Counted from the first letter of the stretch, positions 33,369-41,804 are shown. The stretch is 51,684 nt of DNA from Pseudomonas lurida (GCF_013522705.1 NZ_JAAMRE010000040.1:1-51684), one strand, 5' to 3'. Notes: generated by a model not told the origin, from the sequence alone. A program made the numbers and translations.

Positions 33369-34175
33369 TTGAAATCGATCCTCGCTCTTCTCCTCGTGCT
33401 GATTGCCCTGCCGGTTACGGCGGCATCCTTGACCCTCGAACTCGATCACGAGAGAAAGACCTGGCAGACCGCCGACTTGCTCACGCATCCGGATGCACAG
33501 ACGGTGCGCATCGCTGATGACGTTTCCTACAAGCACGCCATGACTTATCGCGCAGTCCCCATGGCGGTGCTCCTGCAGGGCTTGAAGCCGGAGCACCATG
33601 TGCAAGCCGTTGCACTGGATGGCTTCGCCGCCGAGTTAAGCGCTGGCCCATTGCTGCAGAGCCACGGCGCCCGCGCCTGGCTGGCGGTGGAGGACCCGGC
33701 GCACCCCTGGCCCGCCCTCGCCGACGGCAAACCCAGCGCGGGGCCGTTTTACCTGGTGTGGACCGACCCGCAGGCCGGGCCTGTCAGCCCCGAACAATGG
33801 CCGTTCCAGATTTCCAGCATCAAGCAGTTAAAAACCGTGGCAGAGCGCTTTCCGGCTCTCTTGCCCGACCCGCAGCTGGCGGCCGACGATCCGGTCAATC
33901 AGGGTTTTACGCTGTTTCAGAAAAACTGCCTGGCATGCCATCGCCTCAACGGCGCGGGGGATGCGCAGGTGGGGCCGGATCTGAATATTCCCTACAACCC
34001 AACGGAATATTTCGCCGGGGATTTCCTCAAGCGCTACATCCGCGACCCGCAAAGCCTGCGGCATTGGCCACAGGCAAAAATGCCGGCGTTCGCCGCCAGC
34101 GTGTTGCCGGATCCTGAGCTGGACCTGCTGGTGGGCTATCTGAAGCACATGGCGGAGCGTAAGCAGCAGCGGTAA
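33369..34175 (+). CDS. Periplasmic cytochrome c with N-terminal molybdopterin-like domain
   Basis: Secreted protein of 268 residues if TTG at 33369 is the start; it begins with a clear signal peptide (MKSILALLLVLIALPVTAAS). No good ATG or GTG exists in frame, and the ribosome-binding site is poor. Residues about 25-170 resemble the small oxidoreductase molybdopterin-binding (SUOX-like) fold in outline (YRAVPMAVLLQGL; GPFYLVWTDP). The last 90 residues are a cytochrome c domain with heme motif CLACH and a probable Met ligand in AKMPAFAAS. The cofactor Cys of true sulfite-oxidase-type enzymes is not evident. It is a predicted periplasmic electron carrier of unknown partner. Confidence 0.75.
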   Translation: MKSILALLLVLIALPVTAASLTLELDHERKTWQTADLLTHPDAQTVRIADDVSYKHAMTYRAVPMAVLLQGLKPEHHVQAVALDGFAAELSAGPLLQSHGARAWLAVEDPAHPWPALADGKPSAGPFYLVWTDPQAGPVSPEQWPFQISSIKQLKTVAERFPALLPDPQLAADDPVNQGFTLFQKNCLACHRLNGAGDAQVGPDLNIPYNPTEYFAGDFLKRYIRDPQSLRHWPQAKMPAFAASVLPDPELDLLVGYLKHMAERKQQR

Positions 34176-34225
34176 ATCTCAGCGATGACCTCCGTTTGGC
34201 CGGTGAGCTTCGCGGCGGTGCCCGA

Positions 34226-35029
34226 TTATTGCTGCTGGACTGAAATCACGGGCATCGGCGCCACCGATACCTTGGCGTGCATTTGTTCATGCCCACCGCC
34301 TCGGCGCATGCCGCGAACCGGGCAGGCGTCAAGATAGTCCAGGCCCACCGCCAGCTTGAGGTGGCGTTCCGGCCGGGCCAGACGGTTGGTCACGTCGAAG
34401 CTGTACCAGGCGTTGTCCAACCAGGCTTCGGCCCAGGCATGGCTGGCCAGGTGCGTGCTGTCCTCGCTGTACAAATACCCCGACACATACCGCGCCGGAA
34501 TACCGAGGCTGCGTGCGCAGGCCAGGAATACATGGGTATGGTCCTGGCACACGCCCGCGCGGCCGGCGAACGCGTGGGCGGCACAAGTGTCGACTTCGGT
34601 GGCGCCGGGCGTGTAGACCATGGCCTCGTTGAGCGCGTGCATGAGGTCGATCAGCGCGCTGCGGTCACGCCCTTGACGACAGTGCTGCCGAGCGAAGCCG
34701 CGCAGGGCTTCATCGGACTCGGTCAGGCGGGTACCGCGCAGGAACGGATAGGCCGACTGCTGCTCATGCTCGGCTTCGCGCAATTCATCGATATCCACTT
34801 GGCCACGGGCGCCGATGATGATGGCGTCGTGGGGCTCATCCAGGGTCAACACGTGCAGGATATTACCGAACGGGTCGATCTGCGCGCGAACCGGGCGCGG
34901 CAGGTCGAGCTGCCAACTGAGTACCTGCTGCCGTTCGCTGTCGTGGGGCGTCAGGCGCAGGTACTGGATGCTGGCGCGCACCTGGTCTTCGTAGTGGTAG
35001 GTGGTTTCGTGGCTGATCGAAAGTCTCAT
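34226..35029 (-). CDS. Transglutaminase-like cysteine peptidase (CP-ATP-grasp cluster)
   Basis: Transglutaminase-family protein of 267 residues with no signal peptide. An N-terminal beta domain (MRLSISHETTYHYEDQVRAS) is followed by the catalytic core. The triad is visible: Cys in GRAGVCQDHTHVF, His in SHAWAEAWL and Asp in FDVTN. Proteins of this type are usually peptidases or amidases rather than crosslinkers. It is the third gene of a conserved operon with a circularly permuted ATP-grasp and an alpha-E protein, overlapping the latter by four bases. The set is predicted to build and trim a peptide (inference from comparative genomics). Confidence 0.88.
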   Translation of the reverse strand: MRLSISHETTYHYEDQVRASIQYLRLTPHDSERQQVLSWQLDLPRPVRAQIDPFGNILHVLTLDEPHDAIIIGARGQVDIDELREAEHEQQSAYPFLRGTRLTESDEALRGFARQHCRQGRDRSALIDLMHALNEAMVYTPGATEVDTCAAHAFAGRAGVCQDHTHVFLACARSLGIPARYVSGYLYSEDSTHLASHAWAEAWLDNAWYSFDVTNRLARPERHLKLAVGLDYLDACPVRGMRRGGGHEQMHAKVSVAPMPVISVQQQ

Positions 35030-35976
35030 GCCGCCTCCAGGTAGGAATGGTAGATGGCATCGCCCAAGTGGCGGACCAGGGGAATAAAGTCGGTCAGCCA
35101 GGCGTGCAGGCCTTCCTCCAGGATTTCATCAATGGCGGTAAAGCGCAGGCGCGCATCCATCTCTGCGGCCAGGCGCTGTGCCGGGCGGCCGTTCAGGCCG
35201 GGCAGGCTGGCGAGGATCTGATCGATCTCTTCGCTGCAGGCGCGCAGGGAGCGCGGCACATCGGCGCGCAACAGCAGCAACTGGGCCACTTGCCGGGCGC
35301 CGGGAGCGTCACGATAAATTTCGGTGTAGGCCTCGAACGAGGACAGCGCGCGCAGCAACGCGCTCCACTGATAGTACGCGTGAGCGGTGCCGTCGGTGAC
35401 CGTGTCGGCATGGTCGCCGGCCATTTCATACCGCGCATCCAGCAGGCGCAAAGTGTTGTCGGCGCGCTCGATAAAGGTGCCCAGGCGAATAAACCGGAAC
35501 GCGTCATTGCGCATAATGGTGCCGTAGGTTGCGCCGCGAAACAGGTGGGAGCGCTCCTTGACCCACTCGCAGAAACGGCTCATGCCATAGCGGCTCAGGC
35601 CTTGTTGAGCGATTTCACGAATATCCAGCCAAGTGGCATTGATGTTTTCCCACATGTCGGCGGTGATTCGCCCACGCACCGCATGGGCGCTGGCCCGCGC
35701 GGCGCCCAGGCAGCTGTAGATGCTCGCGGGGTTGGCCGCGTCCAGGGCAAAGAAGTGCAGCAGACGCTCGGCGTGTAACTGGCCGTGACGCTCGTGGTAA
35801 TCCTCCAGGGTGCCGGTGATCAGCAGCGGCATCGCCAGTTCATGCAGGCCATCGCCGCGCCCGTCCTGGGGCATCAGCGACAGCGAATAACTGACATCGA
35901 GCATGCGTGCGAGGTTTTCCGCGCGTTCCAGGTAGCGCGACATCCAGTACAAATCCGAGGCAGTTCGACTCAACAT
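35026..35976 (-). CDS. Alpha-E domain protein
   Basis: Alpha-E (formerly DUF403) protein of 316 residues, essentially all-helical and soluble. The opening MLSRTASDLYWMSRYLERAENLARMLDVSY is characteristic, for example ASDLYWMSRYLERAEN. The family has no known catalytic activity and is nearly always encoded between a circularly permuted ATP-grasp and a transglutaminase gene, as here. It may be a scaffold or carry the substrate. It overlaps the transglutaminase gene by four bases and starts five bases after the ATP-grasp stop, so the three are translationally coupled. Confidence 0.88.
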   Translation of the reverse strand: MLSRTASDLYWMSRYLERAENLARMLDVSYSLSLMPQDGRGDGLHELAMPLLITGTLEDYHERHGQLHAERLLHFFALDAANPASIYSCLGAARASAHAVRGRITADMWENINATWLDIREIAQQGLSRYGMSRFCEWVKERSHLFRGATYGTIMRNDAFRFIRLGTFIERADNTLRLLDARYEMAGDHADTVTDGTAHAYYQWSALLRALSSFEAYTEIYRDAPGARQVAQLLLLRADVPRSLRACSEEIDQILASLPGLNGRPAQRLAAEMDARLRFTAIDEILEEGLHAWLTDFIPLVRHLGDAIYHSYLEAA

Positions 35977-35980
35977 GGCA

Positions 35981-37390
35981 TCAGTCCTCCACGACCCAAG
36001 TGTCTTTGGTGCCGCCGCCCTGGGACGAATTGACCACCAGCGAGCCCTCGCGCAGGGCCACGCGCGTCAGGCCGCCAGGCACCACGCGGGTGTCCTTGCC
36101 GGACAGCACGAACGGGCGCAGGTCGATATGGCGCGGGGCGATACCATTCTCGACGAAGGTCGGGCACGTGGATAAACACAGCGTCGGCTGTGCGATATAC
36201 GCATGGGGCTTGGCTTTGATGCGGGCGCGGAAGGCTTCGATTTCCGCCGCCGTGGACGCCGGCCCGACCAACATGCCGTAGCCGCCGGACCCTTGGGTTT
36301 CCTTGACCACCAGTTGCGGCAGGTGGGCGAGCACGTGGGACAATTCGTCGGGCTTGCGGCACTGAAAGGTCGGAACATTCTGCAGGATCGGCTCCTCATC
36401 CAGGTAAAAACGGATCATGTCGGTGACGAAGGGGTACACCGACTTGTCATCCGCGACCCCGGTGCCGATGGCGTTGGCCAGCACCACATTGCCCGAGCGA
36501 TAGGCGGCCAACAGGCCCGGCACCCCGAGCATGGAGTCCGGGTTAAAGGCCAACGGGTCGAGGAACGCGTCATCGAGGCGGCGGTAGATCACATCCACCG
36601 CCTTGGGACCGTCGGTGGTGCGCATGAACACGTGATCGTCGCGCACGAACAGGTCGGCACCTTCCACCAGTTCCACGCCCATTTCCCGGGCGAGAAAAGC
36701 ATGTTCGAAAAAAGCACTGTTGAACCGCCCTGGGGTCAGCACCACCACGCTGGGGTTATCCAGGGCGCTTGCGCTTTTGAGGGTGTCGAGCAGCAGGTTG
36801 GGGTAGTGGTCGATCGGCGCAATACGCTGGGCAGCGAACAATTCGGGGAACAGGCGCATCATCATCTTACGGTCTTCGAGCATGTAGCTGACGCCGCTGG
36901 GTGTACGCAGGTTGTCTTCCAATACGTAGTAAGTGCCGTCGCCATCACGGACGAGATCGACCCCGGCGACGTGAGCATACACATCGCGGTGCAGATCCAG
37001 GCCCTGCATGGCCAGTTGGTATTGCTCGTTGGCCAGCACCTGCTCGGCGGGAATGATCCCGGCCTTGATAATGCGTTGTTCATGATAGAGGTCGGCAAGG
37101 AACAGGTTCAGTGCCTTGACGCGCTGGATGCAGCCGCGCTCGACAATCCGCCATTCGCTGGCCGGAATACTGCGCGGGATGGTGTCGAAGGGAATCAGGC
37201 GCTCGGTGCCCTGTTCATCCCCGTAAAGGGTGAAGGTGATCCCGGCACGGTGAAACAGCAAATCGGCTTCGCGCCGACGCTGGGCCAGCAGTTCAGCGGG
37301 GGTCTGGGCCAGCCAACGGGCGAATTCGCGGTAGTGAGGCCTGACCTGCCCTGCCCCATCGTACATTTCGTCGTAATAAGTGCGGATCAT
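35981..37390 (-). CDS. Circularly permuted type 2 ATP-grasp protein
   Basis: Circularly permuted ATP-grasp protein (formerly DUF404/DUF407) of 469 residues from MIRTYYDEMYDGAG. An AAGGAG box supports this start over the upstream in-frame ATG. Landmarks include DGTYYVLEDNLRTPSGVSYMLE in part (VLEDNLRTPSG, about 150), and LVVKETQGSGGYGMLVG in part (KETQGSGGYGM, about 370), the latter resembling the ATP-binding glycine loop. Such enzymes use ATP to form amide bonds and are predicted amino-acid or peptide ligases. It is the first gene of the operon with alpha-E and transglutaminase. The product of the pathway is not established. Confidence 0.9.
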   Translation of the reverse strand: MIRTYYDEMYDGAGQVRPHYREFARWLAQTPAELLAQRRREADLLFHRAGITFTLYGDEQGTERLIPFDTIPRSIPASEWRIVERGCIQRVKALNLFLADLYHEQRIIKAGIIPAEQVLANEQYQLAMQGLDLHRDVYAHVAGVDLVRDGDGTYYVLEDNLRTPSGVSYMLEDRKMMMRLFPELFAAQRIAPIDHYPNLLLDTLKSASALDNPSVVVLTPGRFNSAFFEHAFLAREMGVELVEGADLFVRDDHVFMRTTDGPKAVDVIYRRLDDAFLDPLAFNPDSMLGVPGLLAAYRSGNVVLANAIGTGVADDKSVYPFVTDMIRFYLDEEPILQNVPTFQCRKPDELSHVLAHLPQLVVKETQGSGGYGMLVGPASTAAEIEAFRARIKAKPHAYIAQPTLCLSTCPTFVENGIAPRHIDLRPFVLSGKDTRVVPGGLTRVALREGSLVVNSSQGGGTKDTWVVED

Positions 37391-37471
37391 GCCGTACTCC
37401 TTGTCACTCGGACGCCAGAACCATCGCAAGGCCCGTGCCATCGGCATAAACACTTAAGAATCAGCGAGTTG

Positions 37472-37686
37472 TATAAATACGAAGCACCATGCGCACCTTC
37501 CTGGTGCGCAGATTGCCCGGTGTGTGGTCGCGCGCTTCATCGCAATGCAGGCTTTGACTATCAAGAGCATAGTCAGAGTTGATTTCACCGGCCTGCAAAG
37601 CTTGCGGATAATCGCCACCATCTGCTGAACAGACCTTCAGCGCTCCACTCTTCCCTTCGGCCACCCTACTCGGGTGGCTTTTTTTT
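37472..37686 (+). ncRNA. Candidate small RNA with orphan terminator
   Basis: The 411-base gap between two minus-strand genes holds a plus-strand intrinsic terminator (37660-37686) with no plus-strand protein gene before it. Upstream are two more hairpins, GCGCACC-TTCCT-GGTGCGC (37491-37509) and GACTAT-CAAGAGC-ATAGTC (37556-37574), and a TATAAA box at 37472-37477. The -35 box is weak. The final T8 run is typical of Hfq-bound sRNAs. The 5' end is uncertain. Confidence 0.4.
37660..37686 (+). terminator. Strong plus-strand intrinsic terminator
   Basis: GCCACCC-TACTC-GGGTGGC is a perfect 7-base stem followed by eight T residues. It terminates plus-strand transcription, yet the nearest genes on both sides are on the minus strand. 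Confidence 0.85.
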
Positions 37687-37735
37687 GGTGCATGAAAAGA
37701 GCTCGCAGAATGCGCCGGGCTTTGCCTACGGCACA

Positions 37736-37768
37736 AACAACATCGGCCGACCCGAAGGCCAGCCGATG
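37736..37768 (-). terminator. Terminator of rraB with UUCG-type loop
   Basis: On the minus strand CATCGGCTGGCC-TTCG-GGTCGGCCGATG forms a continuous 12-base stem (two G-T pairs) capped by a TTCG tetraloop. TTGTTTG follows. It lies 33 bases after the rraB stop. Confidence 0.75.
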
Positions 37769-37801
37769 CGTGGTGTTGTTGCGAGTGCGGGCAGTGTCGA
37801 A

Positions 37802-38143
37802 CTACATCGGCAGGCCGCGCACCTCCTGTTTGACGCCCCACCCCTCGATAATGCCACCGAGGGGCTCGACCACTGCTTCAAAGTCCTGCTCGAAATCTCC
37901 TATGCCGTCGTAGGTTGCAAACATGACCTTGCTCAGTTCCAGGTACCACGCGCCATCGTCGCGCGCGCTGACCTGGGCGTTCAGGGACTCTCCACGAAAC
38001 TCGCCCGCCGCCCTGCGCGCCCGTTCTTCATCCGGGAAAATCGCGTAGAACTCGATGGGGTGGAAACGTGAGAAATCGAAACCGCCTTCTTTCATGCGGC
38101 GCAGAACGTGGGTGCTGATGTCTTCTTGATAGGCTGTGCTCAT
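37802..38143 (-). CDS. Ribonuclease E inhibitor RraB-family protein
   Basis: RraB-family protein of 113 residues, acidic and cytoplasmic. The family fold is recognisable from DFSRFHPIEFYAIFPDEERA and the C-terminal block (VMFATYDGIGDFEQDFEAVV). In Escherichia coli RraB binds RNase E and restrains mRNA decay. Pseudomonas members are mostly named by similarity only. A GAGGAG box lies eight bases before the ATG. It is monocistronic with its own terminator, next to the candidate sRNA. Confidence 0.8.
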   Translation of the reverse strand: MSTAYQEDISTHVLRRMKEGGFDFSRFHPIEFYAIFPDEERARRAAGEFRGESLNAQVSARDDGAWYLELSKVMFATYDGIGDFEQDFEAVVEPLGGIIEGWGVKQEVRGLPM

Positions 38144-38357
38144 GAAAAGTGCTCCTCAAGACCGATGGATAGACTTTCCGTGCTCCCCGAAGCCCGCGCC
38201 CTGCTGGCGCGGAGGCTACGGCAATGACCTCACCGCGGGAAAACAAGCATGTAGCTGACAAGACCAGACCTTAGCGATTCATTCGCTGATCTCGTTTGCA
38301 GAGTAGCGCGAAGCAATCACCTCCACCAGAGGCGCTTGCCAGGCCTACAGGGAATAT

Positions 38358-38594
38358 TCAGGCAGAGGGAGAAATATCGAGGATCTGGATACTGTTCTGG
38401 TCTTTGAGGATCTTGACCGTCGGCTCCGGCTTGCGTCCCTCAAGGTCATTGAGGTCGAGCTCGGCGGCGACCGGCACCAGTTTGCTGCGAATCATGTGCG
38501 CAGCGTCTTCGAGGCTGGGCGCTTGTTCGCAGGTGAACAGCTCTACGGTTTTTACGCCGTGATCATCAACGAAGGTAATTTGCCACGTTTGCAT
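38358..38594 (-). CDS. Conserved hypothetical protein (78 residues)
   Basis: Small acidic protein of 78 residues starting MQTWQITFVDDHGVKTVEL; GAGGAGG lies six bases before this ATG and rules out the longer frame. It appears to be a compact alpha/beta domain (TFVDDHGVKTVELFTCEQAPS, a helix AAHMIRSKL, then a strand PTVKILKDQ in short). No signal peptide or membrane segment. I do not recognise a named domain. It lies between a START-domain gene and rraB on the same strand, each with its own spacing, so no operon is obvious. Confidence 0.75.
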   Translation of the reverse strand: MQTWQITFVDDHGVKTVELFTCEQAPSLEDAAHMIRSKLVPVAAELDLNDLEGRKPEPTVKILKDQNSIQILDISPSA

Positions 38595-38697
38595 CGGTGC
38601 CTCCTCGATAAAACCCATGTGTGGGCTCACTTCTATCTGGACCTTGGGGGTTCGCCAAACGTTCCACCCAAGGCAGGGGGCACCCGATCAATCGCGC

Positions 38698-39303
38698 TTA
38701 TTTTTCCGCGCGCGCTTTAAGCGCCTTGAGGGTGTTGAACGGCGCGTCGACCACGAACTTGTTGGCCAGCCACGAAGGCACGCTGCCGCCTGGCTCGGTG
38801 TGCACCTGGTAAGTCACTTCGGTCTCATTTGCTCCCTTAGGGACCAGTTTCCAGAAGCCCTCGACTTGAGCGACACGCACGTAGCCTTTTTCTTCGGGCT
38901 TATAGGTCGGCACGCCCTGCAACGTGCGGGTTACGTTGCCGTCGGCATCCTTGGTGGTAGTGACATGGATGTAAGAATCGCGGTCGGTCACCGGGAACGG
39001 CGCCTTGAACTGGGTGTAGGTCCAGGCTTCATCGCCTTTTTTGTCGACCAGCTTCTGGGACTTGCACTCATGAATCCACGAACAGGCACCGGCGACATCT
39101 TCCTGCAGGGCCTGGACCTTGGCGACAGGCGCCTTGATCGTGGTCACACCGCGATACGCCTTATATTTGGAGCCGGCGACTTCGCTCAGGGACACCTTGA
39201 TGCCGTCTTCATCCTTGGCAACCTGCCAATCCTCAGCCTGGGCAGTGGCGGCAAATACCAGCGTAAAACCGCACACGACAGCTATTCGTTTCAGCGAACC
39301 CAT
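38698..39303 (-). CDS. START-domain lipid-binding-like protein, secreted
   Basis: Protein of 201 residues. A signal peptide (about 1-22, ending TAQA) predicts a periplasmic location. The remainder matches the START/SRPBCC lipid-binding fold, with the conserved stretch DRDSYIHVTTTKD and VPTYKPEEKGYVRV, and a C-terminal helix (NTLKALKARAEK). Its ligand is unknown; START domains usually carry a hydrophobic molecule. The start MGSLKRIAV follows AAGGA, and the upstream in-frame extension overlaps the YkgJ gene. A gene of this kind is common and uncharacterised in Pseudomonas. Confidence 0.82.
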   Translation of the reverse strand: MGSLKRIAVVCGFTLVFAATAQAEDWQVAKDEDGIKVSLSEVAGSKYKAYRGVTTIKAPVAKVQALQEDVAGACSWIHECKSQKLVDKKGDEAWTYTQFKAPFPVTDRDSYIHVTTTKDADGNVTRTLQGVPTYKPEEKGYVRVAQVEGFWKLVPKGANETEVTYQVHTEPGGSVPSWLANKFVVDAPFNTLKALKARAEK

Positions 39304-39344
39304 TGTTGTATTCCTTATTGTTGAAGTTCCGATAGTAAAGCCCA

Positions 39345-39599
39345 TCAAGCCGCCGTCATCTGTTCCCACCAGCCGATCAGGCGGATCGCATCGGCCTGGT
39401 CGGTGCCGCACACCTCGATATCAGCCTTGAAATCACTGCATACCGCCGGTCGCTCCGGTTGGCCGAACAGTTGGCACAGCAGTTCGACCGACAGGTGCGC
39501 GCAGCGTTCGCCCGCCGGTTTGCCATTGGGCATGCCGGGCAGCGGCGAACTGATGGAGGGGGCGATGCAGCAAGCGCCACAGCCTTCACGGCATTTCAT
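39345..39599 (-). CDS. YkgJ-family cysteine cluster protein
   Basis: Protein of 84 residues with the N-terminal motif MKCREGCGACCIAPS. Further cysteines at about 33, 42, 54 and 64 complete a CxxxCxxCC-type cluster expected to bind zinc or an iron-sulfur centre. The family (YkgJ) is widespread and has no settled function. No signal peptide. It lies 41 bases upstream of the START-domain gene on the same strand and may share its transcript. The ribosome-binding site is weak (GAGGA, about 10 bases away). Confidence 0.82.
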   Translation of the reverse strand: MKCREGCGACCIAPSISSPLPGMPNGKPAGERCAHLSVELLCQLFGQPERPAVCSDFKADIEVCGTDQADAIRLIGWWEQMTAA

Positions 39600-39761
39600 G
39601 ACCAGTGGGTCCTCGACGACTCAATAGGGATGGCCGGGCTAGACTACGCCCTTAAACAGCCGTTTTAAAATGGTCCAACAGGGGTTTTATGCAGAAAACC
39701 GAAGTGACCGACCAGTCCGCGACAAATGGTCGAAGGGTCATCTTGCAAAGGTAGGAAGCGC

Positions 39762-40250
39762 TTACTGTTTGAATTCGAAATCCAGCGCGGCACCCTCTAC
39801 CTCGCGCCGCTCTTCATTGCGCAATTGCAGGCGCATTTCGTTACTGAGCAGACGTCCGTTGATCTGGAAATCGCTTTTATCGGTGGGTTTCTCACCGAAC
39901 ATCGGCGGCAGCAGTGGCACGCTCTTAGGCTGCGGCAAGGTGCCCAGCGGCTGCAGGTGCCGGACCATGTCCGAGGGCAGCGACAGATCCAATTGGGCCG
40001 GTGGCAATTTGGTCTCGGCCACTTCATGGGCGGATTTGGCCTTCCTGGCCGCCGTACGTTTCTTGGCGTTGGTGGTGTTTTTCTTCACGGCAGGCGCTTT
40101 TTTTGCCGGAGCGGGCGTTTTCGCGGGAGTGCTCTGCTCACTGCCGGCGGCCGGCTTGTTTTCGCTCACAGGCGCCGCCGCCAGCGCGGTGTGGACGTTG
40201 CACAGGCTTAACAGGCCAATTACCAGAACAGCTCGGAACATCGAGGTCAT
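39762..40250 (-). CDS. Secreted protein with Ala/Lys/Pro-rich linker
   Basis: Protein of 162 residues from MTSMFRAVLVIG. A signal peptide (ending near TALAAA) suggests export. Residues about 30-75 form a low-complexity basic linker rich in Ala, Lys and Pro (STPAKTPAPAKKAPAVKK), like a histone H1 tail. The C-terminal 80 residues are ordered (LPSDMVRHLQPLGTLP; INGRLLSNEMRLQLRNEE). No named domain recognised. It lies just downstream of the MocR gene on the same strand, 114 bases away. Such linkers can span peptidoglycan or bind polyanions (inference). Confidence 0.75.
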   Translation of the reverse strand: MTSMFRAVLVIGLLSLCNVHTALAAAPVSENKPAAGSEQSTPAKTPAPAKKAPAVKKNTTNAKKRTAARKAKSAHEVAETKLPPAQLDLSLPSDMVRHLQPLGTLPQPKSVPLLPPMFGEKPTDKSDFQINGRLLSNEMRLQLRNEERREVEGAALDFEFKQ

Positions 40251-40364
40251 ATCGCCTACAGCATTAAAGGCAGAGGGCCATATGCTCGCTTGTTGTGCGC
40301 GCCATGACAAGCGCGGTGATTAGCCAGCTATCGGCATAGCCCTGTTTTGCACGCTCATCAGCGC

Positions 40365-41804
40365 TCAAAAACCGGCAGCGGTTTCCTGGCACAACTGGCT
40401 CGCCAGCATGCCCAACGTCATCAGCGCGCGCTCTGCCTCGCGGTTCCACGGCGTGCCGCAGTTAAGGCGGATGCAGTGGTTGAATTGCTCGGTATTACTG
40501 AAGATCAACCCTGGCGCGATGCTGATGCCCTGTTGCAGTGCACGTACGTGCAGTTCCTGGGTATTGACCCGTCCTGGCAAACTGACCCACAGGATGAAGC
40601 CGCCGGTGGGACGGGTCATCTGCGTGCCCTCCGGGAAGTATTGCTGCACCGCCAATTGAAAGGCGCTGAGGTTCTTGCGGTATTCCTGACGGATGTAGCG
40701 CAAATGTCGGTCGTAGCCGCCGTTCTCCAGGTACGCAGCCACGCCCATTTGAGTCACGCTGCAGGCCGAGTGGGTGCTGAACATTTGCAGGCGCTGGATT
40801 TCCTGCTGGTACTTGCCGGCAATCATCCAACCAATACGCACCCCCGGCGACAACGTCTTGGAGAAGCTCGAACAATAGATCACCCGATCCAGGCGATCAT
40901 AGGCTTTCAGGGCCTTGGTGCGGCCCAGCTCGAACATCAGCTCGCCGTAGATGTCGTCCTCGACAATCTGAATATCGAAATCCGACGCCAGGCGCAGCAA
41001 CTGCTTCTGACGCTCCTCCGGCATGGTGCCACCCAGCGGGTTGCTCAGCCGCGTGGTCAGCACCAGCGCCTTGATCGACCACTGGTTCGCGGCCAGTTGC
41101 AGCGCCTCCAGGCTCATGCCGGTGGACGGGTCGCTGGGGATCTCAATGACTTTGAGGCCCAGCAGATCCGCCAATTGCAGCAAGCCGTAATAGGTGGGGG
41201 ATTCCGCCGCGATCAGATCGCCGGGGCGAGTCAGCACGCGCAGTGACATCTGCAACGCATCGACGCATCCGTGGGTGATCACCACTTCGGAAGGGTCCAC
41301 CACCACCCCGGCATCGCGCATGCGGATAGCGACCTGGCGGCGCAGCGGCTCGAAGCCGGGACTGAACATGTAGCTGAACGCGCGCGGGCTCTGGAAACGC
41401 GTGACCTTGGCCAGTTGCTGATGCAACGCGCGCACCGGCAGGTAATCGACGCTCGGGACTGCGGCGCCCAGGGGAAAAACCCCTTCGCGGCGCGACTCGC
41501 CCAATACCTGCTGGATGATGCTGCTGCGCGTGACCAGCCCCGGACGCTCGACCCGTGCGATATCCGGCGTGGGCGCGGTGAGCGCGGGGGTCTGGTGTAC
41601 GTAATAACCGGACTGCGGTCGCGCCCTGATCAGCCCCTGGTCTTCGAGGTTGGCATAAGCCTGCAATACCGTGGCATGGCTCACATTGAGCTGGGAGCTC
41701 ATCTTGCGTACGGAAGGCACCCGTTCGCCCGGTTGATAGACACCACGCCGGATATCCTCAGCCAACTGCTGAGCGATACGTTGGTAGAGCAGAAGATTGG
41801 TCAT
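40365..41804 (-). CDS. MocR-type regulator (GntR helix-turn-helix plus aminotransferase domain)
   Basis: MocR/PdxR-family regulator of 479 residues. The N-terminal GntR winged helix (about 5-72) contains VRKMSSQLNVSHATVLQAY. Residues about 105-475 form a fold type I aminotransferase domain; the PLP-binding Lys is in SSFSKTLSPGVRIGW (about 310). Such proteins use PLP as a sensor and control vitamin B6, GABA or amino-acid genes. No obvious target gene lies divergently in the next 335 bases, which contain a REPIN remnant. Regulated genes cannot be named from the window. Confidence 0.92.
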   Translation of the reverse strand: MTNLLLYQRIAQQLAEDIRRGVYQPGERVPSVRKMSSQLNVSHATVLQAYANLEDQGLIRARPQSGYYVHQTPALTAPTPDIARVERPGLVTRSSIIQQVLGESRREGVFPLGAAVPSVDYLPVRALHQQLAKVTRFQSPRAFSYMFSPGFEPLRRQVAIRMRDAGVVVDPSEVVITHGCVDALQMSLRVLTRPGDLIAAESPTYYGLLQLADLLGLKVIEIPSDPSTGMSLEALQLAANQWSIKALVLTTRLSNPLGGTMPEERQKQLLRLASDFDIQIVEDDIYGELMFELGRTKALKAYDRLDRVIYCSSFSKTLSPGVRIGWMIAGKYQQEIQRLQMFSTHSACSVTQMGVAAYLENGGYDRHLRYIRQEYRKNLSAFQLAVQQYFPEGTQMTRPTGGFILWVSLPGRVNTQELHVRALQQGISIAPGLIFSNTEQFNHCIRLNCGTPWNREAERALMTLGMLASQLCQETAAGF

